From NCBI RefSeq assembly GCF_001188955.3, contig NZ_JPRF03000065.1, positions 248,001 through 312,000 on the forward strand: a stretch of 64,000 bases of DNA, in the 5' to 3' direction. The stretch comes from Kitasatospora aureofaciens. Lineage in GTDB: Bacteria > Actinomycetota > Actinomycetes > Streptomycetales > Streptomycetaceae. The translations under genes were made by a program, and so were the position numbers. Shown here one piece after another: positions 1 through 8,084 of the stretch (position 1 is the first letter of the stretch; every line of letters begins with the position of its first letter). Under the pieces are notes generated by a model. That model worked only from the letters and a program-made list of their open reading frames with translations. It was not told the DNA's origin and did not search any database.

Positions 1-310
1 CCCGGACGACCTGACGGCCTGGCTCGGCTCCGCCAAGGCCAGGCCGACCGGCAGCAGCGAGAGCTTCACCACCCTCACCCACCGGGTCGGCGTCGCCCGG
101 GACAAGGTCCTCGCCCGGTACCCGGGCAGGACCGTGCTGGTGGTCTCGCACGTCAGCCCGATCAAGACGCTGGTCCGGCTCGCCCTCGGCGCCCCGCCGG
201 ACTCGATGTACCGGATGGAGCTGGCCGCCGCCTCGATCTGCGCCGTCCAGTACTACGCGGACGGCAACGCCTCGCTGCGGCTGCTCAACGACTCCTCGCA
301 CCTGCGCTGA
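1..310 (+). CDS. C-terminal part of histidine-phosphatase domain protein (probably bifunctional RNase H/acid phosphatase)
   Basis: The frame is already open at base 2 and stops at 308-310, giving the last 102 residues of a longer protein. It carries the second conserved block of the phosphoglycerate-mutase/histidine-phosphatase fold, with the motif VVSHVSPIKTL that supplies the second active-site histidine. In Streptomyces, a protein of this kind next to yaaA is usually a fusion of an N-terminal RNase HI domain and a C-terminal acid phosphatase. The RNase H half lies outside the window, so the fusion is inferred from family knowledge. It converges on the leftward yaaA gene with a gap of about 30 bp. 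Confidence 0.75.
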   Translation, partial: PDDLTAWLGSAKARPTGSSESFTTLTHRVGVARDKVLARYPGRTVLVVSHVSPIKTLVRLALGAPPDSMYRMELAAASICAVQYYADGNASLRLLNDSSHLR

Positions 311-340
311 ACCCGCTCCGGCGGGGCCAGCGCACGGCGC

Positions 341-1126
341 TCAGTGCACCTCGGTGACCACCACGTCCAGCTGCCACGGCCGGCGCGCCGTGCCCTCCGC
401 GGCCAGCTCGACGTGGTGGCCCAGTGCCAGCAGCGCGTCCATCAGCTCGTCGGGCGTCTTCGGCTCGGCCCCGGCGACCAGCAGGTCCCGGACGATCCGC
501 CCCTTGGTCGCCTTGTTGAAGTGGCTGACCACCGTCCGCTTGCCGTCCCGCTCCTGCAGCACCCGGACGGTCGCGGTGCGGGAGGCCACCTCGCCGGCCG
601 GCTTCCAGGCCGCCGCGTACGCCGAGCTGCGCAGGTCCAGCACCAGCCCGTCCGCCACCTCGGGGAGCACGGTGGCCGTCGCGCTCCGCCAGTACGCGCC
701 GAGCGCCCCCAGCGGAGGGAGCTTCACGCCCATCGAGCAGCGGTAGGACGGGATCCGGTCGGAGATCCGCACCGCGCCCCACAGGCCGGAGAACACCAGC
801 AGTGAGCGCTCGGCGCGGTCGTACGCGGCGGCGTCCAGGGTGGCCAGGCCCAGGTTGTCGAACAGCACCCCGGTGTACACCTCGGCGGCCGGGCGGGCCC
901 CGGCGGCGGGCAGGCCCGCGTTCTTGGCGATCTCGCCGCGCAGTCCGGGGGTGAGGCCCAGCACCTCGGCGGCGGTGTCCTCGTCGCCCCGGCACAGCCC
1001 GACCAGCGCGTCCAGCACCGCGCCGCGCGCCGCCGTCAGCCCCGGCAGCGACAGCCGGTCGAGCGCGACCGGCTCGCCGTCCCCTGACGCGGCCTTGCCC
1101 TCCGAGGGCGGCAACAGCACCAGCAC
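341..1126 (-). CDS. yaaA: YaaA family peroxide-stress protein (UPF0246)
   Basis: A 261-residue protein of the YaaA/UPF0246 family, full length for the family. The family signature is at the start (LLPPSEGK), with YTGVLFDNLG, FSGLWGAVR and a late VSHFNKATKGR block. In Escherichia coli, YaaA limits damage from hydrogen peroxide by lowering reactive iron; no catalytic reaction is settled. The start is a GTG preceded by GAGGAG about 7 bases upstream. It lies 10 bases downstream of the leftward membrane-protein gene, so the two are probably cotranscribed. Confidence 0.9.
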   Translation of the reverse strand: MLVLLPPSEGKAASGDGEPVALDRLSLPGLTAARGAVLDALVGLCRGDEDTAAEVLGLTPGLRGEIAKNAGLPAAGARPAAEVYTGVLFDNLGLATLDAAAYDRAERSLLVFSGLWGAVRISDRIPSYRCSMGVKLPPLGALGAYWRSATATVLPEVADGLVLDLRSSAYAAAWKPAGEVASRTATVRVLQERDGKRTVVSHFNKATKGRIVRDLLVAGAEPKTPDELMDALLALGHHVELAAEGTARRPWQLDVVVTEVH

Positions 1127-1136
1127 AGCGGACTCC

Positions 1137-1589
1137 TCAACAGTTCGTGGCGGACGGACCCCGCCACCCTACTGCGGCCGCCCCGACCCCCAGCGCCACG
1201 CAGAGGGGCGAGTAGTACCGCACGTTCAGCCGCCGGAACCGCTCCGTGCGCTCACCCACCCGCCCGAACACCACCGGCCCGGCCACCCCGCGCGCCAGCA
1301 GCACCCCGGCCGCCACCCGCACCCCGGACCGCCGGAGCCCCGGCGACCCGACCGCCGGCAGCACCCCCGCCTCCGCCCCCACCAGGTACGAGGCCGCCCC
1401 CAGCGCCCCCGCGACCGCCAGGCACGCCCCCGCCGGCGGCACCCCGCGCCCCGTCCCCACCACGGCGTCAGCGAACTCCTCCGGCGTCCGCAACGGCCAG
1501 GGCGTCACCGCCCACACCGCGTGCAGCGCCCCGGTCACCGCCAACGCCGCCGACACCGCACCCCCGACGACCCGCACCGCACCAGCCAT
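1137..1589 (-). CDS. DUF3995-like small membrane protein
   Basis: A 150-residue hydrophobic protein with about four membrane-spanning stretches. The N-terminal part resembles DUF3995 proteins (a glycine- and alanine-rich helix, then ALHAVWAV and WPLRTPEEFA). No function is known for this family. The ATG has a GGAGGGG site about 9 bases upstream. It is the first gene of a probable two-gene unit with yaaA. The DUF assignment rests on pattern memory, not on a search. Confidence 0.75.
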   Translation of the reverse strand: MAGAVRVVGGAVSAALAVTGALHAVWAVTPWPLRTPEEFADAVVGTGRGVPPAGACLAVAGALGAASYLVGAEAGVLPAVGSPGLRRSGVRVAAGVLLARGVAGPVVFGRVGERTERFRRLNVRYYSPLCVALGVGAAAVGWRGPSATNC

Positions 1590-1664
1590 CGCCCGAACCC
1601 CCTCCGCAGCCGTTCACCCCACGCTACGAGCACTTACACCCGGAGCCGCCGGGCGGCGGCAATT

Positions 1665-1805
1665 CGATGGGTCGGCCGGACCGAGCCGTACACCGACCCG
1701 CGTCCGGACGAGGCCGTGGCCTTCGTGCTGCGGCTGGCCACCGGCGGCTACGACGACGCGGTCGCTCTCGCCGCCAAGGACCTCAAGTCCCTCCTGGGGC
1801 GCTGA
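1665..1805 (+). pseudogene. Short coding remnant, no clear start
   Basis: A stretch of about 45 codons ending at TGA 1803-1805 reads as ordinary soluble protein (RTEPYTDPRPDEAVAFVLRL, then an alanine- and leucine-rich helix ending KDLKSLLGR). Nearby frames read as arginine- and proline-rich shadow. No ATG, GTG or TTG with a ribosome binding site precedes it in frame; ATT at 1662 is the closest odd start. It may be the tail of a gene whose front was lost, or a small protein with a rare start codon. No homologue is recognised. Confidence 0.25.
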
Positions 1806-1848
1806 GCCTCCGTCCGGAATCGCCTGATTCCATCCTATTCTGGCGTCC

Positions 1849-3325
1849 ATGCCTCGCCGAAAACTGCGCGTCAAGGCCGCCGACTCCGCCCGGATCAACA
1901 GCGAGCTCACCGAACTCCGCACCAGCCTGGAGATCCACACCGAGTGGCCCGAAGCGGTGCTCGCCGAGGCGGAGGAGGCGGCGGAGCGCCCCCGGCTGCC
2001 GGAGTACGACGCCACCGACCTGCCGCTGTTCACCGTCGACCCGCCCGACTCCCGCGACCTCGACCAGGCCATGCACCTCAGCCACCGCCCCGGGGGCGGC
2101 TACCGGGTGCACTACGCGATCGCCGACGTCGCCGCCTTCGTCCGCCCCGGTGGCGCCATCGACGCCGAGGCCCGCCGCCGGGTCGAGACCCTCTACTTCC
2201 CCGACCACCGGGTCCCGCTGCACCCCACCCGGATCTCCGAGGACGCCGCCAGCCTGCTGCCCGGCGAGAGCCGTCCCGCCCTGCTCTGGCAGCTGGACCT
2301 GGACGCGGACGGCGCCGTCGTACTGGCGGACCTCCGCCGTGCCCTGGTGCGCTCCCACCGCCGCCTGGACTACGCCGACGTCCAGCGCGCCGTGGACCTC
2401 GGCGGCGCCGACGAGCAGCTCGCCCTGCTCGCCACCGTCGGCCGGCTGCGCGAGGAGCAGGAACGGGCCCGGGGCGGGGTCAGCCTGCCGGTGCCCGAGC
2501 AGGAGGTCGAGGAGACCCTGCACGGCTACGTCCTCGGCTACCGCGCGCCCGGCCCCGCCGACGGCTGGAACGCCCAGATCTCGCTGCTCACCGGCATGGC
2601 CGCGGCCGAGCTGATGCTGGACGCGGGCGTCGGCCTGCTGCGCACCCTGCCCGCCGCACCCGCCGCCGCGTACGAGCGGCTGCGCCGGATCGCCGCCGCG
2701 CTGGACGTCGACTGGCCGCAGGCCGTCCCGTACCCGGAGCTGATCCGCTCGCTGGACCCGGAGGTGCCGCTGAACGCCGCCTTCCTCAACGCCTGCACCG
2801 GACTGCTCCGCGGCGCCGGCTACCACGCCTTCGACGAGTCCCGCGGCCTGCCCGCCCCCGCCGAGCCGGGGCACGCCGCGCTGGCCGCCCCCTACGCGCA
2901 CTGCACCGCGCCGCTGCGCCGGCTCGGCGACCGCTTCGCCCAGGAGGTGTGCGCGGCGGTGGCGGCGGGGGGAGGTGCCGGACTGGGCCCGCGAGGCGCT
3001 GCCGGCCGTGCCGGCGCTGATGGCGAGCGGGGACCGGCGGGCGGGCGAGGTCGAACGGGCCTGCGTGGACCTGGTGGAGGCGGAGCTGCTGGTCGGCCGG
3101 GAGGGCGAGGACTTCTCCGCGGTGGTCGTCGAGGTGGACGAGGGGCGCCCCGGTTCGGGTACCGTCCAGCTGCGCGAGCCCGCGGTCCGGGCACGCTGCG
3201 ACGCCGCGGGCGCGGACGGCTCGCCCGGGGCGGCCCCCGCCCGGCTGCCGCTCGGCCGGGTGATCGACGTCCGGCTGACCAGGGCGGACCCGGCCACCCG
3301 GACGGTCCGCTTCGCCACCGTCTGA
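1849..3325 (+). pseudogene. RNB-domain ribonuclease, reading frame interrupted in a G6 run
   Basis: The first 374 or so codons encode an RNase II/R-type catalytic domain, with the acidic metal-binding motif DPPDSRDLDQAMHL near residues 64-77 and a late CTAPLRRLGDRFAQEV block. At the six-G run 2967-2972 the frame moves. The continuing C-terminal sequence (VPDWAREALPAVPALM onward) lies one frame over and stops at 3325. Removing one G gives a seamless protein of 491 residues, a normal length for the actinobacterial RNB family. Without that change, translation runs out of frame across the next gene. It is either a sequencing error or a true frameshift. The ATG follows the previous stop without a strong ribosome binding site. 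Confidence 0.8.
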
Positions 3326-3371
3326 GGGGCCGTCCGAGGGGCCGTCCGCGGGGCCGTCCGCGGGCCGTCGG
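3325..3371 (+). repeat. 12-bp tandem repeat after the ribonuclease stop
   Basis: Three full units of a GGGGCCGTCCG-type 12-mer (3325-3336, 3337-3348, 3349-3360) and a partial fourth. The first overlaps the last base of the ribonuclease stop codon. The array lies in the intergenic gap before the MFS gene. No role is evident; slippage in such repeats is common in GC-rich DNA. Confidence 0.8.
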
Positions 3372-3475
3372 AAGGTCAGCTCTTCGACCGCCACCGCCCG
3401 AAAGGCCGCCGACCGGCCACCCGTCCGGGCCGCCGTTCCGCACCCCGGCCACCCCGGGAGTGGGAGGATCGGTCC

Positions 3476-4990
3476 GTGCCCGATCCTCAGCCCCCCGCCC
3501 CCGTACCCGCCGCCGCCGGCGTCCCCGACCCCGGGCGGCGCCGCCGACTGCTCGTCCTCGCGATCTGCTGCCTGAGCCTGTTCATCGTCGGCCTGGACAA
3601 CACCGTGGTGAACATCGCGCTGCCGGTGATCCAGAAGGACCTGGACGCCCCGGCCTCCGGCCTGCAGTGGATCATCGACGCCTACACCCTGGTGCTGGCC
3701 TCGCTGCTGATGCTGTTCGGCTCGGTGGCCGACCGCTTCGGCCGCCGCCGGGTGTTCCAGATCGGGCTGACCTGCTTCGCGCTCGGCTCCCTGCTGTGCA
3801 GCCTGGCGCCGAGCCTGGAGTGGCTGGTGGCCTTCCGGGCGCTGCAGGCGGTGGGCGGCTCGATGCTCAACCCGGTGGCGATGTCGATCATCACCAACAC
3901 CTTCACCGACCTGAGGGAGCGGGCCCAGGCGATCGGTGTCTGGGGCGGCGTGGTCGGCATCTCGATGGCGCTCGGCCCGCTGCTCGGCGGCTTCCTGGTG
4001 GACGGCGCCGGCTGGCCGTCGATCTTCCTGATCAACGTCCCGGTGGCCCTGTTCGCCATACTGCTGACCGTCCGTTACGTCCCCGAGTCGCGCGCGCCGC
4101 GGCCGCGCCGGCTCGATCCGGTGGGGCAGCTGCTCATGATCGTGCTGCTCGGCTGCGGCACCGCCGCGATCATCGAGGGCCCGGGCAACGGCTGGACCTC
4201 CCCGCTGATCCTCGCCCTCGCCGCGGCCGCGGTGGCCGCGCTGATCGCCTTCCCGCTCTGGGAGTGGCGGGTCGCCGAGCCGCTGGTGGATCCGCGGTTC
4301 TTCGCCAGCGCGCCGTTCACCGGGGCCACCGTCACCGCGGTCTGTGCCTTCGCCGGGCTCGGCGGCTTCCTCTTCCTCAACACCCTCTACCTCCAGGACG
4401 TCCGGCACTACGGCCCGGTCGAGGCGGGCCTGTGGACGCTGCCGATGGCCGGGTTGATGCTGGTCTGCGCGCCGCTGTCCGGACGGATCGTCGGCAGCCG
4501 GGGCCCGCGTCTGCCACTGGTGGTGGCCGGGCTCGGCATGGCCGCGAGCGGCCTGCTGCTCACCCGGCTGACCGCGGACTCCCCGGCCGCGCTGCTGCTG
4601 GTCGCGTACGCGCTGTTCGGCTTCGGCTTCGGCCTGGTCAACGCGCCGATCACCAACGCGGCCGTCTCCGGCATGCCGCGTTCCCAGGCGGGCGTGGCCG
4701 CCGCCGTCGCCTCGACCAGCCGCCAGGTCGGCCAGTCCCTGGGCGTCGCGGTGATCGGTACGGTCGTCACCTCGGCCGTGGCCGGCCCGATGGCCACCGG
4801 CTTCGCCCCGGCCAGCCACGCCGGCTGGTGGATCCTGGTCGGCCTCGGCGGTGCCGTCCTCGTCCTCGGCCTGCTGACCACCGGCGCCTGGGCCACCGGC
4901 ACCGCCGCCCGGGTGGCCGCCCGCCTCGGAGCGGAGCCCCCGGTGGCCCGGTCCGGTGTTCGGGAGGCCCCGCCCGAGCGGCTACCATGA
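3476..4990 (+). CDS. MFS drug exporter, DHA2 (14-helix) family
   Basis: A 504-residue membrane protein of the EmrB/QacA type. It has the motif-C-like LDNTVVNIALPVIQ in helix 1, the loop 2-3 motif GSVADRFGRRR, and about 14 hydrophobic segments. It would export toxic organic compounds using the proton gradient; the substrate cannot be read from sequence. The start is GTG 3476. It ends 8 bases before the RNase P RNA. Another member of the family (20953-22572) and the cluster exporter at 33304 are present in this window. Confidence 0.9.
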   Translation: MPDPQPPAPVPAAAGVPDPGRRRRLLVLAICCLSLFIVGLDNTVVNIALPVIQKDLDAPASGLQWIIDAYTLVLASLLMLFGSVADRFGRRRVFQIGLTCFALGSLLCSLAPSLEWLVAFRALQAVGGSMLNPVAMSIITNTFTDLRERAQAIGVWGGVVGISMALGPLLGGFLVDGAGWPSIFLINVPVALFAILLTVRYVPESRAPRPRRLDPVGQLLMIVLLGCGTAAIIEGPGNGWTSPLILALAAAAVAALIAFPLWEWRVAEPLVDPRFFASAPFTGATVTAVCAFAGLGGFLFLNTLYLQDVRHYGPVEAGLWTLPMAGLMLVCAPLSGRIVGSRGPRLPLVVAGLGMAASGLLLTRLTADSPAALLLVAYALFGFGFGLVNAPITNAAVSGMPRSQAGVAAAVASTSRQVGQSLGVAVIGTVVTSAVAGPMATGFAPASHAGWWILVGLGGAVLVLGLLTTGAWATGTAARVAARLGAEPPVARSGVREAPPERLP

Positions 4991-4998
4991 CCACTACG

Positions 4999-5402
4999 GC
5001 GGAAGAGCCGGCCGGGCGGTCGCGACGGGTCCCTGACCCGCCGAGGAACGTCCGGGCTCCACAGAGCAGGGTGGTGGGTAACGCCCACCCGGGGTGACCC
5101 GCGGGACAGTGCCACAGAAAACAGACCGCCCACCGCTTCGGCGCGTGGGTAAGGGTGAAACGGTGGTGTAAGAGACCACCAGCGACCGGGGTGACCCGGC
5201 CGGCTAGGTAAACCCCACCTGGAGCAAGGTCAAGATCGGTGCCTCCGGGCGCCGTGCGCGAGTGTTCGAGGGCTGCTCGCCCGAGCTCGCGGGTAGACCG
5301 CACGAGGCTGTCGGCAACGGCAGCCCTAGATGGATGGCCGTCTCTCCGGGCCGCGCGAGCAACCCGGATGACAGAACCCGGCGTACAGGCCGGCTCTTCC
5401 GC
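4999..5402 (+). ncRNA. rnpB: RNase P RNA (M1 RNA, bacterial type A)
   Basis: About 404 bases of the catalytic RNA of ribonuclease P, which trims tRNA 5' ends. The ends pair as helix P1 (GCGGAAGAGCCGGCC at 4999-5013 with its complement at 5388-5402). The universally conserved core block GAGGAACGTCCGGGCTCCAC begins at 5041, followed by ACAGAAAACAGACCGCC near 5110 and the terminal GACAGAACCCGGCGTACAG near 5370. The order and strand fit rnpB on the plus strand. A strong hairpin terminator follows directly. Confidence 0.96.
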
Positions 5403-5414
5403 CCCCTGATCGTC

Positions 5415-5456
5415 CGAAGGCCCTCCGACCCGTTTCTGCGGGTCGGAGGGCCTTCG
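5415..5456 (+). terminator. Terminator of rnpB
   Basis: A perfect 18-bp stem (5415-5432 with 5439-5456) closing a TTTCTG loop, 12 bases after the RNase P RNA. The downstream T-run is poor, as is usual in this GC range. Confidence 0.9.
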
Positions 5457-5510
5457 TGCGTCGAGGGGCCTTCGGGTGCCGATGTGCGTCGAGGGCGCCG
5501 ACGGCCCGGT

Positions 5511-5768
5511 TCAGGCCGGGCGGGAGCCGACGGCGTCGCGGATCTGTTCGCCGAGGCCGCCGTTGACGCGGGCGCAGTTGGCGCAGCAGAAGAACATGCC
5601 GGCCACCTCGACGCCGTGGCCGACGATGCGGACGTGGCACTGTTCGCAGCGGGGGGCGAGCTTCTCCATCGCGCACTCGAAGCTGTCGAAGGTGTAGGTG
5701 TCGCCGGTGACCGTCTTGATCTCGAAGGCGAGCCAGTAGTCGTTGCCGCAGGTGACGCAGGTGGCCAT
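5511..5768 (-). CDS. Small cysteine-rich, probably zinc-binding protein
   Basis: An 85-residue protein starting MATCVTCGNDYW. Cysteines occur as CVTC, FEC, CEQC and FCCANC, enough to bind one or two zinc ions in a ribbon-like fold. ATG 5768 is chosen because AAGGAGA lies about 6 bases upstream; a longer frame to 5852 has no such site. It resembles small metal-binding proteins found in many actinobacteria. No function is known. Confidence 0.75.
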   Translation of the reverse strand: MATCVTCGNDYWLAFEIKTVTGDTYTFDSFECAMEKLAPRCEQCHVRIVGHGVEVAGMFFCCANCARVNGGLGEQIRDAVGSRPA

Positions 5769-5905
5769 GGCAGCCGTCTCCTTCCGGTGGGGGCCGCCGG
5801 TGGGTGGGCGGCTGACATTCCCAGTGTCGAAGCGGAGGTCGAGAGCGGCCACCCGGCGCGACCGTCGGACGGATCGGGGGGCGGGACCAGGCGGATCGGG
5901 CGGGA

Positions 5906-6313
5906 TCAGGCGGATCGGGCGGAGAGCTCCTCCAGGGCCCGGACGGCGCGTTCGGCGTCGTCGGCGGCGACGAACAGGTGGTCGTGGTGGAAGCCGGCCA
6001 CCACGTTGCAGCTGATCCCCTCCTCGGCGAGCCGCCCGGCCACGGCCGCGGTCAGCCCGACGGCCTCCAGCGCGGAGTGGATCTGCAGGGTGATCCAGGC
6101 CGCCACGTACTCGTAGCGCAGTCCGAGGGCGTCCGCCTCCTCCTGGGTGACCACCATCGTCACCCCTTCGGGTTCGGCGACGGTCACCACCGGCCGCATC
6201 CCGGCGGGCACCTTCGCGGGGAGGGTGCAGTAGACGTACCGCCCCGGGTTGAGCTGCGGGCGCATCCCGCGCAGCAGGGTTGCAAGGTCTCGTTCACCGG
6301 CCATGCCCGTCAC
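5906..6313 (-). CDS. ACT-domain protein
   Basis: A 135-residue protein with two ACT-like halves: an N-terminal LNPGRYVYCTL and VTMVVTQEEA block, and a C-terminal TLQIHSALEAVGLTAAVAGRLAEEG block with FHHDHLFVAADDAERAV. ACT domains bind amino acids or other small ligands and form dimers. This class occurs alone in actinobacteria and its ligand is unknown. A second possible start (ATG 6304) would remove three residues. Confidence 0.8.
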   Translation of the reverse strand: MTGMAGERDLATLLRGMRPQLNPGRYVYCTLPAKVPAGMRPVVTVAEPEGVTMVVTQEEADALGLRYEYVAAWITLQIHSALEAVGLTAAVAGRLAEEGISCNVVAGFHHDHLFVAADDAERAVRALEELSARSA

Positions 6314-6371
6314 CGTATCCGCTCCGCTCCCCCCGTGGTCGCGTGCTGCGCCGGAGCCGTGTCGGGATCCG

Positions 6372-6421
6372 TTGACGAGCGACAGTCACCGATATATCGT
6401 CGAACTATCGAGACAGTGACT
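6372..6421 (+). promoter_or_regulatory. Promoter and probable operator of the PadR gene
   Basis: TTGACG (6372-6377) and TATCGT (6395-6400) are 17 bases apart and look like a housekeeping promoter. The perfect palindrome CGATATATCG (6390-6399) covers the -10 region, and AGTCAC (6384-6389) is mirrored by GTGACT (6416-6421). PadR proteins commonly repress their own genes through AT-rich dyads of this kind, so autoregulation is likely; that link is inference. Confidence 0.6.
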
Positions 6422-6441
6422 CGACTGTTTCGGAGAACCGG

Positions 6442-7107
6442 ATGGAACCTCAAGGAGGTGGGCGCGGTGCGCTCAGGAATGCGATTTCGAGGAGAGGGCC
6501 CGCGCGGGGGCGGACGACGCCTCCGGGCGCACGACTCCGGGGGCCGACTGCAGCCGGGGACGGCCGCTCAAAGCGTCCCTGGCCCGCCACACCCCGGCGC
6601 CGTGCGCGAAGGCCGTCGAAAGGGCACGGCGCCCGGCGCGGCGGCCCGCACGGTCGGCGCGGCGGCCGGGCCCGGCGAGGTGACGTCCGGGCCTCGCTGC
6701 TGGCGCTGCTGAAGGAGCGGCCGATGCACGGCTACGAGATGATCGCCGAGATCACCGAGCGGACCAACGGGGCCTGGCGGCCCAGCCCGGGCTCGATCTA
6801 CCCCAACCTCCAGCTGCTGGAGGAGGAGGGGCTGATCACCGCCGAGGAGGTCGGCGGCAAGCGGCTGGTCTCGCTCACCGAGGCGGGCCGGGCCGTGGCC
6901 GAGTCCGGGCCCGCGGAGCCGTGGGCCGAGGCCGGCCGGGAGGTCGACTGGGAGGCCGTCCAGGAGGTCGGCCAGGCGCTCGCCGCCGTCGACCAGGCGG
7001 TCCAGCAGGTGATGCGGACGGGCACCGAGGCACAGCGCGCCAAGGGCCTGGCGGTGCTGACCGAGGCCCGCAAGAAGCTGTACCTCATCCTCGCCGAGGA
7101 TGACTGA
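6442..7107 (+). CDS. PadR family transcriptional regulator (5' end uncertain)
   Basis: The C-terminal 140 residues are a clear PadR winged helix: RRGDVRASLLALLKERPMHG, then a PSPGSIYPNLQLLEEEGLI recognition region, then a helical dimerisation tail. The N-terminal 80 residues are arginine- and glycine-rich, as in many Streptomyces PadR proteins. There are two candidate starts. ATG 6442 is in frame and has GGAGA five bases upstream. GTG 6467 has a much better AAGGAGG site eight bases upstream but is in another frame. Either the weaker site is used or a frameshift lies in the low-complexity linker. The ligand and targets are unknown. Confidence 0.75.
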   Translation: MEPQGGGRGALRNAISRRGPARGRTTPPGARLRGPTAAGDGRSKRPWPATPRRRARRPSKGHGARRGGPHGRRGGRARRGDVRASLLALLKERPMHGYEMIAEITERTNGAWRPSPGSIYPNLQLLEEEGLITAEEVGGKRLVSLTEAGRAVAESGPAEPWAEAGREVDWEAVQEVGQALAAVDQAVQQVMRTGTEAQRAKGLAVLTEARKKLYLILAEDD

Positions 7108-7163
7108 CCGGCCCGGGGGGACCGGTCCCGCCGGTGAGCCGGCGGAGAGGGCGGTGCGGCTGC

Positions 7164-7373
7164 TCAGGGGCGGACCGCGAACAGGGCCGCGCAGGCGAGC
7201 AGCAGCACCGCCCAGGCGAACCAGAGCCAGCCGTCCGGGCCGATCGTCACGGAGTAGAGGGACACCACGAGCAGCAGCACCCCGGTAACCCCGGCGACCT
7301 GCCGGTTGTGGTGGGCGGCCGCCTGCGCGCGGCTCCTGCGGTGCCGCACCGGGTGCCGAACCGTCCTGGCCAT
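7164..7373 (-). CDS. Small two-helix membrane protein
   Basis: A 69-residue protein with a basic, histidine-rich N-terminus and two hydrophobic helices (VAGVTGVLLLVVSLYSV and LWFAWAVLLLACAALFAV). GGAGG lies 6 bases upstream of the ATG. It is not recognised. It sits between the PadR gene, which is convergent, and another small leftward gene. Confidence 0.55.
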   Translation of the reverse strand: MARTVRHPVRHRRSRAQAAAHHNRQVAGVTGVLLLVVSLYSVTIGPDGWLWFAWAVLLLACAALFAVRP

Positions 7374-7436
7374 GCCGACCTCCGGGGGAGGCGAAGGGGA
7401 ACCGGGGAGGCGGAGGGGGAACGGGCGGGCGGACCG

Positions 7437-7655
7437 TCAGCCGGAGGCCGCCTCGTCGTACTCGTACCGCCAGAACCAGCTGAGCCCGCGCACCTGCTTG
7501 CTCCGGACGTACACCAGTGTGCGCGCGGGCGAGTCGTCGTGCGCGGGGACCGGGACCTTGTACTTCTTGGGCACGCCGAGCATCGGCCCCAGCGGGATCG
7601 GGAGGACCTTCCCGTCCAGGGGGCCGCCGACGAATTCGGTGTCCGCGCTCTTCAC
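7437..7655 (-). CDS. Conserved small hypothetical protein
   Basis: A 72-residue protein starting at GTG (MKSADTEFVGGPLDGKVL). The middle has a VPKKYKVPVP strand-rich stretch and the end is aromatic (LSWFWRYEYDEA). It looks like a compact beta-rich domain of the kind found in many Streptomyces genomes without a known function. A GGAGG lies about 15 bases upstream, which is rather far, so the start is not firm. Confidence 0.55.
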   Translation of the reverse strand: MKSADTEFVGGPLDGKVLPIPLGPMLGVPKKYKVPVPAHDDSPARTLVYVRSKQVRGLSWFWRYEYDEAASG

Positions 7656-8084
7656 CCCTCAAGGGTCTCACCTCCACGCGGTGGCCACGCCGGGAGCACC
7701 CGGCGGGGGAGGCCCGGTGAGGGCGGGGTGCCCGGGGTGTGACCGGAGAGGCACCGCCCCCGGTCATCGGGAGGCCTCGCGCACCCTTATCCTTCCTGTT
7801 ACGCCCTCGGGGTCCACCCCGGGTCAGCGGGCCCCGTACGGGCCGGGCGAGGCGCGAGTCTGCGTGCCCTCCGGCCGTCACCGGCGCGGACAGCGTGCTG
7901 CCGCGACATGCGTACCGAGACCCGGGCGTCGGCCGTCCGGTGACCCCGGGACGCGGCCGGCAGGGCGCGGACAGCAGGGCCGAGCACCGCCCCGGGAAGC
8001 AGCGGGGGGCGCTGTGCGTTGCGTCGGAGTGGTACGTCGAACGCTGTGTCGCACCAGGCACGGCAGTTGCGCGGAAGGGGCCCG
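7656..8084. other. Intergenic stretch, no recognised gene
   Basis: About 430 bases between two divergently oriented genes. No frame here has convincing protein character or a ribosome binding site. TATCCT near 7787 could be a -10 element. The region probably carries the promoters of the flanking genes. Confidence 0.4.

Noticed and set aside
1849..5097. Single 1082-codon frame through the ribonuclease and the MFS gene
   Set aside because: Only the first third is ribonuclease. After the G6 run the frame is out-of-phase shadow (arginine-, glycine- and proline-rich) across the MFS gene and rnpB.
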